A stretch of 64,000 bases of DNA from Verrucomicrobiaceae bacterium (GCA_027484055.1 JAIXQH010000044.1:248001-312000), one strand, 5' to 3'. Counted from the stretch's first letter, positions 27,204 through 36,567 are shown. Notes: generated by a model not told the origin, from the letters alone. Numbers and translations are program-made.

Positions 27204-29543
27204 ATGAAAAGTATAAAACGCGTATTCGTTATCACTGTCGGGCTCGTCACCCTCATCGCCGCCGCTACTCCAATTCTGGCAGCGGATAGGGCTCCTATTG
27301 ATTACATTGATCCCTTGATCGGCACCGAGGGCGCTGGCACGCAATACGGCGGCATGATGCCCGGGGTGGTGAAGCCTTTTGGTTCGTTGCAATGGGTCGC
27401 CATGACCCGCCTGACGGAGGTTAGCCGCACCAGCTATAATTACTCCGACAACACGTTGCTCGGGTTCGTCGGCACGCGCCAGCCGGCGATTTGGATGGGC
27501 GATTACGGGCAGGTTTCCCTAGCCCCGCGCATCGGTGAGGTCGATGTGGATTATAAGACCCGTGGCTATCGCTTCAATCACACTGACGAGGTGGCCAAGC
27601 CTTGGTTATACAAAGTCAGCACCGAAGGAACCGCCGAGAGCCGCATCACCACGGAAATGACCGGCACCGAACGGGCGGGAATGTTCCGCATCACTTTTCC
27701 CAACGATCAGCCGTCGCACGTGGTGATCGACGCTTCGCGTGATTATATTAACTCGTATTCGGATCTTCGCCCGGCCGACGGCTGGATTCGGATCAACGAA
27801 GATGGACATACGGTGGAGGGTTGGAACAAGGACCGGCTTGATGGCTCGCTGTCGTATAGTGCGCCGAATTTCAAAGGTTATTTCGTCATCGAATTCAGCC
27901 GCCCCTTCACTTCCTGCGGCACGTATACCGGCGAAGGTAAACCGGCACAAAAAGGCGACTATCAGCCGGTCGTCAAACAGCCCGACGCACGCACGGCCCA
28001 AGCCAATCGGGTGGGCGGCTACCTCGCCTTCGGCCCCTCTGAGCAACCGCTGCTTATTCGGATCGGCACCTCAATGATCAGCCTCGAGCAAGCCCGGGAG
28101 AACCTTAAGTGTGAAATTGCCAATTGGGATTTCGACGCCGTGGTGGCCGACACCCGACAGGCATGGGAAAAACAGTTCGACCGTCTGGTGATCCAGTCCT
28201 CGGATGAAGCCATCAAAACGATCTTTTATACCGGCCTATATCATTCCCTGCTTTATCCACGCGACTTCTCCGAATATGGCCGTTATTATAGTGCCTTCGA
28301 TGATAAAATCCACGACGGCGTCAGTTACACCGCCTACTCGATGTGGGACACCTACCGGGCCCAGCATGCCCTGCTGACCCTCGTCGCCTATGATCGCGTC
28401 GATGATATGATGACGGCACTGCTCCAGATGTATAAAGAAGGTGGCTGGCTGCCGATGTGGCCCAATCCTGGGTATACCAGTATCATGTGTGGCGGACCGG
28501 CGGAGATGATCCTGGCCGAGTCATGGTCCAAGGGCTTCCGCGGATTTGATATCAATCTAGCTTATGAGGCGGTGAAGAAAAACGCCACCGTTCCTCAACC
28601 CAACGACGCTTCGTGTGATTGGCATGAACGGGGAAATTTCGGGCGTAATCCCGAGACCCGGGGCGGGTTATCTTGGTATCAAAAGCTGGGTTACGTGGCT
28701 TCAGATAAAGTGAAGCAGTCGGTTTCGCGCACCCTGGACTTTGCGCTCAACGACACGGCGGCCGCCATCCTAGCGCAAGCCACCGGGCACAACGAAGATG
28801 CGGCCATGTTCACTGCACGGTCGAAGTCTTATAAAAATCAATGGGATGCCACGCGCCAACTCTTCCTGCCCCGCACTGCCGACGGCACGTTTGTGAACAT
28901 GACGAGCGGCCATCATTATACCGAATGCACGGCGCAAACGGCCTTGTGGTGCGTGCCGCATGATCCCTATGGGGTGGCCGAACTCCTCGGTGGAGTCGAG
29001 GTATACGAAGCGAGATTGGATGACTATTTCCACACCGAGTTTTTCAAGCCCGAGCGGGGCAACCGTTCCATCCATGGCAACGAACCCTCCCACCATACCA
29101 GCTATTTATATAGCGCGATTGGCAAACCATGGAAAACCGCCGCGCAAGTTCGCGAGATCGCCCGGCGCAGCTATAGCGCGAATAAAAAAGGTTTCGATGG
29201 CAACGAAGATTGCGGACAAATGTCGGCTTGGTATATTCTTTCCGCTCTGGGGTTTTATCCCCTGAATCCGGCAACCGAATGGTATGAAATCGGTTCTCCG
29301 CTGGTGGAGAAAGCGGTGCTCAAGTTCGGCAACCCTTACCCCTCCGCGACGCTAACCATTTCAGCCGAGAACCAGTCCCCGGAAAATGTATATGTACAAA
29401 GTGTGTCGCTCAATGGAAAGCGACTCACCCAGCCGCGCATCCGGCAGAGTGATCTAATAAAAGGCGGGCTACTTGAGTTCATGATGGGGCCTCAGCCGAA
29501 TCACAATGCGTTCAAAATTGTAAACGACTTGCGCCCCGACTGA
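27204..29543 (+). CDS. GH92 family glycosidase (putative alpha-mannosidase)
   Basis: 779 aa, the usual GH92 length. A signal peptide (VFVITVGLVTLIAAATPILA) leads into the family opening IDYIDPLIGTEGAGTQYGGMMPGVVKPFGSLQ. The blocks SMWDTYRAQHALLTLV, GNEDCGQMSAWYILSALGFYP and YEIGSPLVEKAVLKFGNPY are typical. GH92 enzymes are calcium-dependent exo-alpha-mannosidases acting by inversion. The catalytic-acid block, normally HYTEGNAWQYTWFVPHD, reads HYTECTAQTALWCVPHD here; the glutamate is kept but the neighbourhood is changed, so the substrate may be a sugar other than mannose. It lies in a run with the preceding hydrolase (12-bp gap) and the transporter that follows. Confidence 0.9.
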   Translation: MKSIKRVFVITVGLVTLIAAATPILAADRAPIDYIDPLIGTEGAGTQYGGMMPGVVKPFGSLQWVAMTRLTEVSRTSYNYSDNTLLGFVGTRQPAIWMGDYGQVSLAPRIGEVDVDYKTRGYRFNHTDEVAKPWLYKVSTEGTAESRITTEMTGTERAGMFRITFPNDQPSHVVIDASRDYINSYSDLRPADGWIRINEDGHTVEGWNKDRLDGSLSYSAPNFKGYFVIEFSRPFTSCGTYTGEGKPAQKGDYQPVVKQPDARTAQANRVGGYLAFGPSEQPLLIRIGTSMISLEQARENLKCEIANWDFDAVVADTRQAWEKQFDRLVIQSSDEAIKTIFYTGLYHSLLYPRDFSEYGRYYSAFDDKIHDGVSYTAYSMWDTYRAQHALLTLVAYDRVDDMMTALLQMYKEGGWLPMWPNPGYTSIMCGGPAEMILAESWSKGFRGFDINLAYEAVKKNATVPQPNDASCDWHERGNFGRNPETRGGLSWYQKLGYVASDKVKQSVSRTLDFALNDTAAAILAQATGHNEDAAMFTARSKSYKNQWDATRQLFLPRTADGTFVNMTSGHHYTECTAQTALWCVPHDPYGVAELLGGVEVYEARLDDYFHTEFFKPERGNRSIHGNEPSHHTSYLYSAIGKPWKTAAQVREIARRSYSANKKGFDGNEDCGQMSAWYILSALGFYPLNPATEWYEIGSPLVEKAVLKFGNPYPSATLTISAENQSPENVYVQSVSLNGKRLTQPRIRQSDLIKGGLLEFMMGPQPNHNAFKIVNDLRPD

Positions 29544-29586
29544 TCTTGAAAGTCCCGGACGTCCATAAAATCACATTGTCCCCATC

Positions 29587-30849
29587 ATGAATCACGCCGC
29601 TTCCGAACCTTCCTCATCAAATTACCGCTGGATCATCTGCGCCCTGCTGTTTTTCGCCACCTCCATCAACTACATTGACCGGCAGATCCTTTCGTTGATC
29701 AAGCCGATCCTCGACGAAAAGCTGGGCTGGACCAACGAGCAATTCGGCTGGGTGAATTCCCTGTTCCAAGGGGCCTACGCGTTCAGCTATCTGGGCTTCG
29801 GATGGTTCATCGACAAATACGGCACCAAGATCGGCTATGCGGTTTCGATCGTATCGTGGAGTCTCGCCGCCGCCGCGCATGCGCTGGTCAACACCATCAG
29901 TGGATTCGGCATCGTACGGATCGCGCTTGGACTGGGAGAAGGCGGAAATTTTCCCGCAGCGATTAAGAGTGTGACGCTGTGGTTTCCCGCCAGAGAGCGG
30001 GCCTTAGCCACGACGTTGTTCAACTCGGGAGCGAACATCGGAGCATTGCTGGCTCCCGCGCTGATCCCGCCCCTGGCGCTTGCCTACAGTTGGCATGCCC
30101 CGTTTCTGCTAGCCGGGATCGCCGGCTTGGTATGGGTCGGGTTCTGGTGGGCGTTATTCAAGCCCTCCACCTGCGTGTCCGAAAATCCGACCGTGGAAGC
30201 GCCGCCTATTCCTTGGCGGCAATTGTTGAAATACCGACAGACTTGGGCGTTTATCGGGGCGATGGTTTTGATCTCGCCGGTATGGTGGTTCTTCCTGATC
30301 TGGCTGCCGGATTATTTCAAACAGACCCGCGGCATGGATCTCAAAACCATGGGCACGCCGCTGGTGGTCATCTACGCGATCGTCACCGTGGTGAGTATCG
30401 GCGGAGGCTGGGTGGTGAAGCGTATGGCCGGACACGGCTGGAGCGTCACCAAGTCACGTCGCGCCAGCATGTTGGTCTTTTCCGTGCTGGTGTTGCCGGT
30501 CGCATTCGCCACCCAGTTGCCACTGTGGCCCGCGGTCCTGGTGATAGGGATCGCAGGTGGAGCGCACCAAGCATGGGCCGCCACGCTCTACACCACCGTC
30601 GCCGACGTGTTCCCGAAAAACGCGGTCGGCTCGGTCGTCGGGCTCGGTGGATTCGCTGGATCGCTCGCCGGGATGGTTTTTCCCATCATCTGCGGACGCG
30701 TTCTGGATGTACTCGGCGGAGCGGGCTATGTCGCGCTCTTCGCCTGGTGCGGGATCGCCTATTTCGTAGCGTTCGGGATCAATACGTGGCTCTGCCCTCG
30801 ATTCACTCGGCTCGATTTGGATCCTTCTCAGCCACTCCCGCAAACGTAA
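29587..30849 (+). CDS. MFS transporter, hexuronate (ExuT)-like
   Basis: 420 aa with about twelve hydrophobic segments. The N-terminal block SINYIDRQILSLIKPILDEKLGWTNEQFGWVNSLFQGAYA and the RIALGLGEGGNFPAAIKSVTLWFPARERALATTLFNSGANIGA block are typical of the anion:cation symporter group that includes ExuT and GudP. It should import hexuronate by proton symport across the inner membrane. Position after the hydrolases and near the UxaC operon supports this substrate. ExuT itself transports galacturonate and glucuronate, but fine specificity cannot be read from sequence. It ends the plus-strand run that begins at 25215. Confidence 0.88.
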   Translation: MNHAASEPSSSNYRWIICALLFFATSINYIDRQILSLIKPILDEKLGWTNEQFGWVNSLFQGAYAFSYLGFGWFIDKYGTKIGYAVSIVSWSLAAAAHALVNTISGFGIVRIALGLGEGGNFPAAIKSVTLWFPARERALATTLFNSGANIGALLAPALIPPLALAYSWHAPFLLAGIAGLVWVGFWWALFKPSTCVSENPTVEAPPIPWRQLLKYRQTWAFIGAMVLISPVWWFFLIWLPDYFKQTRGMDLKTMGTPLVVIYAIVTVVSIGGGWVVKRMAGHGWSVTKSRRASMLVFSVLVLPVAFATQLPLWPAVLVIGIAGGAHQAWAATLYTTVADVFPKNAVGSVVGLGGFAGSLAGMVFPIICGRVLDVLGGAGYVALFAWCGIAYFVAFGINTWLCPRFTRLDLDPSQPLPQT

Positions 30850-31364
30850 AGGTCAGCGAGCCACGGTAGATACCGCCAGTTTACGTAAGGAGGCCGTCAC
30901 GTTGCGAGTAATTCATGTTGCTACGCCTACAAACTGAAAATCCGGCCACGGGTAGCTCTGTTTGTCATGCCCGGCCGACCAAATGCCTACTGCCCCAATT
31001 TCGAGGGAGTTTCCAATTTCAATGGTTCAGTCATCGGTTCCTCACCACACGTTTTTGCCGCCGCCGGGGCGCCCGCGATGGCAGCAGCTGGATAAGCATG
31101 ATCTGGATCTAATGGACCTTTCCTGGGGTGTCCGAGGATGGGCAATCACCCCATTCCCTTGGCCCAACATGAAGGCTGGGTGTATGCGGTGATCTTGGAG
31201 GGCACGCCTGTTACTCGGCAGGAAAAGTCGCAGAATCGCCAATCGCCATATAAATGCTCGTGGTTCTCCATTGAATACGCCATGGCATCGGGATCAATTC
31301 AACGGCCTGCCTCCGCGCTCGGACAATCGTACGCGGGGTAAACACTGGATCGACCCTACTTGTC
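30850..31364. other. 515-bp stretch without a recognisable gene
   Basis: No frame is convincingly coding. A short plus-strand frame from 30967 reads MPGRPNAYCPNFEGVSNFNG and ends at a TAA near 31094. A second frame continues with DLSWGVRGWAITPFPWPN. This looks like decayed coding sequence, but I cannot name the family. The distal part contains a 47-bp segment (31223-31269) repeated imperfectly at 32367. Confidence 0.45.
31223..31269 (+). repeat. Imperfect dispersed repeat, copy A
   Basis: About 46 bp resembling 32367-32412 (core GCAGAATCGCC, then ATCGCCAT, ATGCTC and TTCTCC against GCAGAATCGCC, ATCACCAT, ATGCTC and TTTTCC). Roughly four fifths of bases match. One copy lies just before, and one just after, the DUF6807 gene, so it may mark a duplication boundary. 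Confidence 0.5.
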
Positions 31365-32354
31365 ATGAAACCCTATAACCCGCTTCAGCCACGCGCCACT
31401 TTACTCTTCCGCCTCGCCACTTGTGCCCTACTGCTCGCGCACCCCGCGCAGATCGCGCACGCGGCCGAATCGGCTTCTTTGCGGGAGGGAAAATTAGAGG
31501 TCAAAACTGGGAAGACGGTCAATTTCACGTGGCAGATCGATCCCGTGACGCCGCCGACGGGTGGGCCGAAATACGCCACCGGCGCCTTCCTCCACTCACT
31601 GCGGACCCCGGCCGGTTTCGAGTGGACGACGATTCAACCGGCGGATCACTTGCACCATGTCGGTCTCTGGTGGCCCTGGAAATACATCGAGGTAAACGGC
31701 CAGAAGTATAACTGCTGGGAGCCCCAGGAGGGCCAGGGGCGGCGGGTGGCGCAGTCGGTAAAAGAGTTGAGCGCTCCGCCGGGAACCTTCGCCTGGGAAT
31801 TCTCGAATTCATTCGAGGTGCTCGCCCCGGGTGCCGAACCGCAGACGGCCATTCTGGAGACGGCACGGGTGGCGCTGAAAAACGAAAAGGACGCCCAGAT
31901 CATCGATGTTGAGATAAAGCATCAGGCCGCCGGAGCCGCCGTCACGGTGTTGAAATATGTGTATAGCGGCTTCTCTTGGCGCGGGCCTTTGAGTTGGAAC
32001 AAAGACAATAGCCGGATGACGACCAGCGAGGGATTGGAACGCGACACGGCCAATGATGAACCGGCGCGCTGGGTGGTGGTGAGCGGGCCTACGCCAACCG
32101 GTTGCGCTTCGGTCCTCATGATGAGCGCGGCGTCCAAACGAGCAGGCGCGCCAGAGCGCTTGCGGGTGTGGAACTCCAAAATCCACGACGGCACACCCTT
32201 TGTGAATTTCAATCCGGTCATGAATCAATCGCTGCCTCTGGACGGCAGCCATCCGGCGGTCTCGGACCGCAAATACCGCATAGTGGCGGCCGACCGCGAG
32301 ATCGACGCGGCGACGGCGGAAGCGGCTTGGCGGAAATGGATGGGTGGCGAGTAG
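31365..32354 (+). CDS. DUF6807 (PmoA-like) secreted protein
   Basis: 329 aa with a signal peptide (LLFRLATCALLLAHPAQIAHA). The body matches the DUF6807 family, often mislabelled methane oxygenase PmoA. It has FLHSLRTPAGFEWTTIQPADHLHHVGLWWPW with the HHxGLWW block, then YSGFSWRGPLSW and a C-terminal VNFNPVMNQSLPL. These proteins are beta-rich and common in PVC and Bacteroidota glycan loci, usually beside TIM-barrel isomerases and Gfo/Idh oxidoreductases, as here. No function is established. A short repeat flanks it on both sides. Confidence 0.8.
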   Translation: MKPYNPLQPRATLLFRLATCALLLAHPAQIAHAAESASLREGKLEVKTGKTVNFTWQIDPVTPPTGGPKYATGAFLHSLRTPAGFEWTTIQPADHLHHVGLWWPWKYIEVNGQKYNCWEPQEGQGRRVAQSVKELSAPPGTFAWEFSNSFEVLAPGAEPQTAILETARVALKNEKDAQIIDVEIKHQAAGAAVTVLKYVYSGFSWRGPLSWNKDNSRMTTSEGLERDTANDEPARWVVVSGPTPTGCASVLMMSAASKRAGAPERLRVWNSKIHDGTPFVNFNPVMNQSLPLDGSHPAVSDRKYRIVAADREIDAATAEAAWRKWMGGE

Positions 32355-32366
32355 TTTCCGCAAGAT

Positions 32367-32412
32367 AAAGTAGCAGAATCGCCTATCACCATGCAGATGC
32401 TCCTTGTTTTCC
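32367..32412 (+). repeat. Imperfect dispersed repeat, copy B
   Basis: Partner of 31223-31269, starting 13 bp after the DUF6807 stop. Both copies translate in one frame to a similar short string (KVAESPI, then ML), which hints at a duplicated gene end rather than a regulatory site. Confidence 0.5.
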
Positions 32413-32513
32413 CGTGAGCTCAGAGGGGCACTGGAAGTAACTATCCAGGTCAGCATCACCCGCCCGGACAAGTCTGCGCGGGCTAGATATTCAGAAAAAA
32501 CCATATTCCTAAC

Positions 32514-33374
32514 ATGAAATCCATCATCTCCACTCTGGCCGCCGCGTTACTCGCCAGCACCATCGCCGTGGCCGCCCCGTTTGAATTTTTCCCGTTCGAT
32601 AACGGGGTCGGACGCGGCAAACCTGACTGGACTCCCGACCGCCAGGCCGAAACACTCAAGTCTCTCGGTTACAATGGCATTGGTTACAATTTAACCACTC
32701 CCGAAGCGCTTGCCTCATGGCAAAAAGCCATGGATGCGCGCGAAATGAAGATCTATTCCGTCTACGTCTATACCTATCTCGGAAAGAATCCGGCATACGC
32801 AGCCAACCTGGAGAGCTCCTTGCGTCTTCTTGAAGGCCGCGACACCGTGCTGTGGATAGCCATTTTACGGCCAAAGGAGACCGAGCAGGAAAAGGCCGCC
32901 CCCCGGGATGCGCGGGACGAGGAAGCGGTCAAACTCATCCGCGACGTTTGCGCACTGGCGAAGAAATACCACGTGAAAGTCGCGGTTTACGGACACCGTG
33001 GTTTTTACATCGAGACGGCGGAGGACTCCTTGCGGGTGGTCGAAAAGGCTGGCTGCGACAACCTCGGAGCCAGCTTCAATGTTGCACATGAGGTTTCACA
33101 CGGAAATGGGCAACGTCTTGAAGAAATCATCAAGAAGACCGCCCCGAAACTCATGCTCGTTTCCATCAACGGAGCGGACCTCGCCACCCAAAGCATTTTG
33201 CGTCTGGATCAAGGCGACCTCGACGTGGCCGGCGTGGTGAAAGCCCTCAAGGATAACGGTTATAAAGGTCCGATAGGCCTGCAATGCTTCTCGGTTCCCG
33301 GCGATGTGGATGCGAATCTCAAAGCCAACATCGAGGCGTGGAAGAAAATATGGGCAACGGCTAGCACACCTTGA
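32514..33374 (+). CDS. Secreted sugar phosphate isomerase/epimerase-like protein
   Basis: 286 aa. A signal peptide (MKSIISTLAAALLASTIAVA) is followed by a xylose-isomerase-like TIM barrel. Visible parts are ETLKSLGYNGIGYNLTTPEAL, VKVAVYGHRGFYIETAEDSLRVV, GASFNVAHEVSHGNGQ, LMLVSINGADL and the C-terminal GYKGPIGLQCF. The glutamate and histidine pattern expected for metal binding is only partly kept (GHRG in place of the usual ENH block). The last few codons lie over an antisense fragment of a GxGYxYP-like gene, so the present stop codon may have been acquired by a rearrangement. Substrate unknown. Confidence 0.82.
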   Translation: MKSIISTLAAALLASTIAVAAPFEFFPFDNGVGRGKPDWTPDRQAETLKSLGYNGIGYNLTTPEALASWQKAMDAREMKIYSVYVYTYLGKNPAYAANLESSLRLLEGRDTVLWIAILRPKETEQEKAAPRDARDEEAVKLIRDVCALAKKYHVKVAVYGHRGFYIETAEDSLRVVEKAGCDNLGASFNVAHEVSHGNGQRLEEIIKKTAPKLMLVSINGADLATQSILRLDQGDLDVAGVVKALKDNGYKGPIGLQCFSVPGDVDANLKANIEAWKKIWATASTP

Positions 33375-33579
33375 AGTTACGGACCCGGGCGAATCGGCCA
33401 GACTGTGTCACAGGTTCCAGTATTGGGCTGATCTCCTAGTTGCCTTTCCATTGGGTCACGGTGGCTAGATTGATCGAAGTGGTTCCCACGCTGGCATCGC
33501 CTCATTTTTTCCAGACGCCCTTGTGATCCACGGGGGTTGGCGACGGAGTGATTTGCAGGTTTCCGAAGGATACGCGGCC
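33361..33579 (-). pseudogene. C-terminal fragment of a GxGYxYP-like gene
   Basis: A single minus-strand frame reads HKGVWKK, stop, GDASVGTTSINLATVTQWKG, N, stop, EIS, and after a few residues GRFARVRNFKVC, stop. The intact gene at 36568-39444 ends QKGVWKKCGDTGVGTTS..., LTTVTKWKGTQDIT, SFARIRNIKVCYP. The fragment thus copies that C-terminus with two internal stops and an upstream deletion. It ends inside the last codons of the convergent isomerase gene. Confidence 0.88.
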
Positions 33580-33584
33580 GAAAT

Positions 33585-33615
33585 ACACCCGTAGCACGCA
33601 TGGTGCTACGGGTGT
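33585..33615. terminator. Strong hairpin between convergent genes
   Basis: ACACCCGTAGCAC and GTGCTACGGGTGT form a perfect 13-bp stem with a 5-nt loop (GCATG). It sits between the plus-strand isomerase gene (ends 33374) and the minus-strand Gfo/Idh gene (ends 33668), as expected of a bidirectional terminator, though the T-tract is weak on both sides. Confidence 0.55.
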
Positions 33616-33667
33616 GAGTTTCACCGGCGGTTCTTAGTCTACCCGCACCGGCGCGGCGCTGGCGGAG

Positions 33668-35062
33668 TTAATGCAGCCCCGCGTTTTTCATGATGACGTG
33701 GAAATCGTATTCCGGTTTGCGGGCGGCGCGGTCGCAGAGGGCGTTGGCTTCCGTGTCTTGGCCGAAGTTGGCGGCGGCGGCGTTCCATTGGAGTTTGCGG
33801 CCCAATTTCATGCCAATCCACGTGGCGGCGCAGGTCTGCAAACTGCATGCGCCCTGATCCACCGGAGCGATGGGGTCTTGGTTGGCCAAAATGCTGTCGA
33901 TCCAGTTGGTGTAGTGATTCTTGCTGACTGGCCAGCGGATGTCTTCGCTGCCCGCCGTGAGGATCTCGGGGCTGCTGACTTCTAGGCCCGGTCTTTCTTT
34001 GCCGTCCTTGTTGCCATCGCTGGCGGTCACCGTCATACCGCCGCGCGAGCACCAGGCCCAGCCATCGGTTCCCTCGAAACGAATCCCGTTGTCAAAGGTA
34101 TCATCAAGGATGACTTGGACGTTGTTCGGGTAGAGCATCTCTACGTGATACTTTTGGTGGACGGTCCAGACCTCGTCTTTCATGAAGGTCGCCTTGGCAT
34201 CGATGGACAGCGGGCCGCCGAGCTCCTGGCCCAAGCCCCACTGGGCAATGTCGATGTGATGCGCACCCCAGTTGGTGATCATGCCCAGGCCGAAATCCTC
34301 GGTGGTAATCCAGCCGGGGCGTCCCAAGCCCTTCTGGGAATGGACGCGCATTTCCATGTAAGGCTGCTCGGGCGCGGGGCCCAGCCAGCGTTCATAATCT
34401 AGGTTGGCGGGTGGTGTCGCGGGCGCGGGAGCCTTGCCGCTGGACTTGTCGAGGCCGACCCCGATCAACACGCGTTGCAGTTTGCCCAAGCGTCCGTTGC
34501 GGGCGGCTTCGCTGGCGGTGCGGAAGCCGCTGCTGCCCGAACGTTGCTGGGAGCCGGTTTGCAGGATGACCTTTTTGGCGCGGACCACGGTGCGTAGGGC
34601 GGTGGCCTCGGCGATGCTGTAGGTGAGCGGCTTCTGGAGGTAGATATGCTTGCCGGCGAGCGCTGCCTCGATGGTCACCAAGGCATGCCAATGGTCGGGC
34701 GTGCTGACCACGACCGCGTCGATGTCGGGCCGAGCCAGCACCTCGCGGAAATCCTGATAGGTCTTCACGTCCACCTTTGATTCGCCATTTCCAGCGTAAA
34801 ACGCCTCGGCTCGACCCTTGGCCTTCTCCGCCCGCTTGGTGTCGAGATCGCAAACCGCCACCAGGCGCGCGCGGGGATCTTTCATCACCCCTTCCATGTC
34901 GCCAGTGCCCATGCGGCCACAACCGATTTGGGCAAATTGGATCCGGCCGTTCGCCGGGGAAGCAGCGAACAGAGAACTCCGTCCCGGCAGGATCAAAAAT
35001 CCTGCGCCGATGGTGAGGGTGTTTTGGAGAAAGCTACGACGATTCAGTTCATTCAGGTTCAT
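33668..35062 (-). CDS. Gfo/Idh/MocA family oxidoreductase, Tat-exported
   Basis: 464 aa. Tat signal (LNRRSFLQNTLTIGAGFLIL), then an NAD(P)-binding Rossmann domain with IQFAQIGCGRMG and AVCDLDTKRAEKAKGRAEAFY. The DAVVVSTPDHWHALVTIEAALAGKHIYLQKPL block with its EKP/QKP-type lysine follows, then a dimerisation domain containing GMITNWGAHHIDIAQWGLG. The ATG at 35062 is chosen because the frame upstream of it overlaps the preceding gene and lacks signal features. Exported Gfo/Idh proteins of PVC bacteria often act with DUF1080 proteins in 3-keto-sugar chemistry; here a double DUF1080 gene lies 20 bp upstream. Confidence 0.9.
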   Translation of the reverse strand: MNLNELNRRSFLQNTLTIGAGFLILPGRSSLFAASPANGRIQFAQIGCGRMGTGDMEGVMKDPRARLVAVCDLDTKRAEKAKGRAEAFYAGNGESKVDVKTYQDFREVLARPDIDAVVVSTPDHWHALVTIEAALAGKHIYLQKPLTYSIAEATALRTVVRAKKVILQTGSQQRSGSSGFRTASEAARNGRLGKLQRVLIGVGLDKSSGKAPAPATPPANLDYERWLGPAPEQPYMEMRVHSQKGLGRPGWITTEDFGLGMITNWGAHHIDIAQWGLGQELGGPLSIDAKATFMKDEVWTVHQKYHVEMLYPNNVQVILDDTFDNGIRFEGTDGWAWCSRGGMTVTASDGNKDGKERPGLEVSSPEILTAGSEDIRWPVSKNHYTNWIDSILANQDPIAPVDQGACSLQTCAATWIGMKLGRKLQWNAAAANFGQDTEANALCDRAARKPEYDFHVIMKNAGLH

Positions 35063-35082
35063 GGCGATGTGAGGTAGAGATT

Positions 35083-36555
35083 TTACTTGGAGAGGGTGCG
35101 GATCTTGATGTTGCGGAATGAAACTGCGTTGCCGTGATCCTGTAGTAAGATGTGCCCATCGGGCCATGCGCCAAAACCGGCGATCCCTTTGTATTTGCTG
35201 CCGGCGATGTATTTGGCGAATTCAGGCGAACTGCGGTCGTATTCCACCACTTTTTGGCCGTTTAACCAGTGTTCGACGCGCTGGCCGCTCACCAGAATCC
35301 GCGCGGTGTTCCATTCGCCGATCGGGTTGGGATTTTTGTCCGCCGAGGCGGTGATCAGATCGTAGAGGGAGCCGATGGTGCGGTTGCCGTCGGTGCCGCG
35401 CTTGGCATCGGGATGGCGTTCGTCATCTAGGATTTGAAACTCCAGCCCAATGGCCGAACCCACTGCGGCCTGAGCGCCGCTGGTGTTGATGGGCGCGAGG
35501 GCCGGCTGGACAAAATACTTGATGCCGCTGTTGGCGCCGGGGGTGATCTTAAAGTCCACCTTCAGCTCAAATTCAGAAAAGCGCTCTTGGGTGATGATGT
35601 CGCCGCCCGCCGCCGATTCCCCGCCATTGCCAGCGAGCACGGAGAGGACGCCGTCCTTGATCGACCAGCCCGTGGAGGGAAACCCGTCCGCCTTGGCGCT
35701 GCGCCAGCCGTGAGTGGTGGAGCCATCCCACAACAAGCGCCAGCCCTGGCTGATTTCCTCGCTAGTGAGTGTGTTCGCCGCCGCAGGTGCCGTAGCAGGC
35801 GCTGGCGCGAGCTTTTGAAGCTGGATCTTGCGGAAACGGACCTGGGTGCCAGCGTGATCCTTGGTGATGGAGTGGACTTGGAGGCCGATGAAACCGCTCG
35901 CGGTCCGCGCGTCGTCGAGGGAGGACCGTAGTTCGCCATTGAGCCAAGTCTTGATGGCGGTTCCCTGGGCCTGGATCTTCAAAGTGTTCCATTCGTTCAG
36001 CTTGGTCAGTTTGCCCCCTTGTTCGCTGAATGCTTTGCCCTCGCCGCCCAAGGCTCCCGGATAGAGCCAGCTGCGGACGCCCTCCTCGAAAATCCCCGCC
36101 GTCCAATAGCGGTTTTTGGGGGTCGCGAAGTCGATTTCGGATTGATACCCATGGACCACATTGGCTTTCACCTGCCTTTCTCCGCCTTTGGAGTCTTTCA
36201 AGGGGTGTCCGTCGGGCCCCTTGAGCACCGTGGCTTGGTCGAAACACTCGCTGCGGAACTGAACGCCGGAATTCAGGCGAGAATCCACCTTGAACTCCAA
36301 TTCCAGAATGAAGTCCCCGTAGTTTTCCTTGGTGCAAAGAAAACTGTTGGGTGTGCCAGGAACGGCGGTGCCAACGATTTCGCCGTTTTCCACCGTGTAA
36401 ACGGCCTTGCCGCCGCGCTGGACCCAACCGTCTAGGTCTTTGCCGTTAAAAAGGTTCTCTTGGCCGAAGCCAGCGGAAACGAGAAGCAGGGATAGGCATG
36501 TGTTTAATACGATTTTATACATAAGGGTAATGATGAGTCGGAGGAGGTTTTTCAT
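35083..36555 (-). CDS. Secreted protein with two DUF1080 domains
   Basis: 490 aa. A signal peptide (KIVLNTCLSLLLVSAGFG) precedes two LamG-fold DUF1080 domains, at about 35-255 (NLFNGKDLDGWVQRGGKAVY ... LNSGVQFRS ... TASGFIGLQVH) and about 270-490 (WRLLWDGSTTHGWRSA ... GANSGIKYFV ... IAGFGAWPDGHILLQDHG). Some DUF1080 members cleave 3-keto-glycosides made by Gfo/Idh-type dehydrogenases, so pairing with the 33668 gene is meaningful. An internal ATG at 36522 gives a more compact signal peptide and may be the true start. A dead, opposite-strand relative of the first domain lies at 24505. Confidence 0.88.
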   Translation of the reverse strand: MKNLLRLIITLMYKIVLNTCLSLLLVSAGFGQENLFNGKDLDGWVQRGGKAVYTVENGEIVGTAVPGTPNSFLCTKENYGDFILELEFKVDSRLNSGVQFRSECFDQATVLKGPDGHPLKDSKGGERQVKANVVHGYQSEIDFATPKNRYWTAGIFEEGVRSWLYPGALGGEGKAFSEQGGKLTKLNEWNTLKIQAQGTAIKTWLNGELRSSLDDARTASGFIGLQVHSITKDHAGTQVRFRKIQLQKLAPAPATAPAAANTLTSEEISQGWRLLWDGSTTHGWRSAKADGFPSTGWSIKDGVLSVLAGNGGESAAGGDIITQERFSEFELKVDFKITPGANSGIKYFVQPALAPINTSGAQAAVGSAIGLEFQILDDERHPDAKRGTDGNRTIGSLYDLITASADKNPNPIGEWNTARILVSGQRVEHWLNGQKVVEYDRSSPEFAKYIAGSKYKGIAGFGAWPDGHILLQDHGNAVSFRNIKIRTLSK

Positions 36556-36567
36556 GAACTGGATGGT

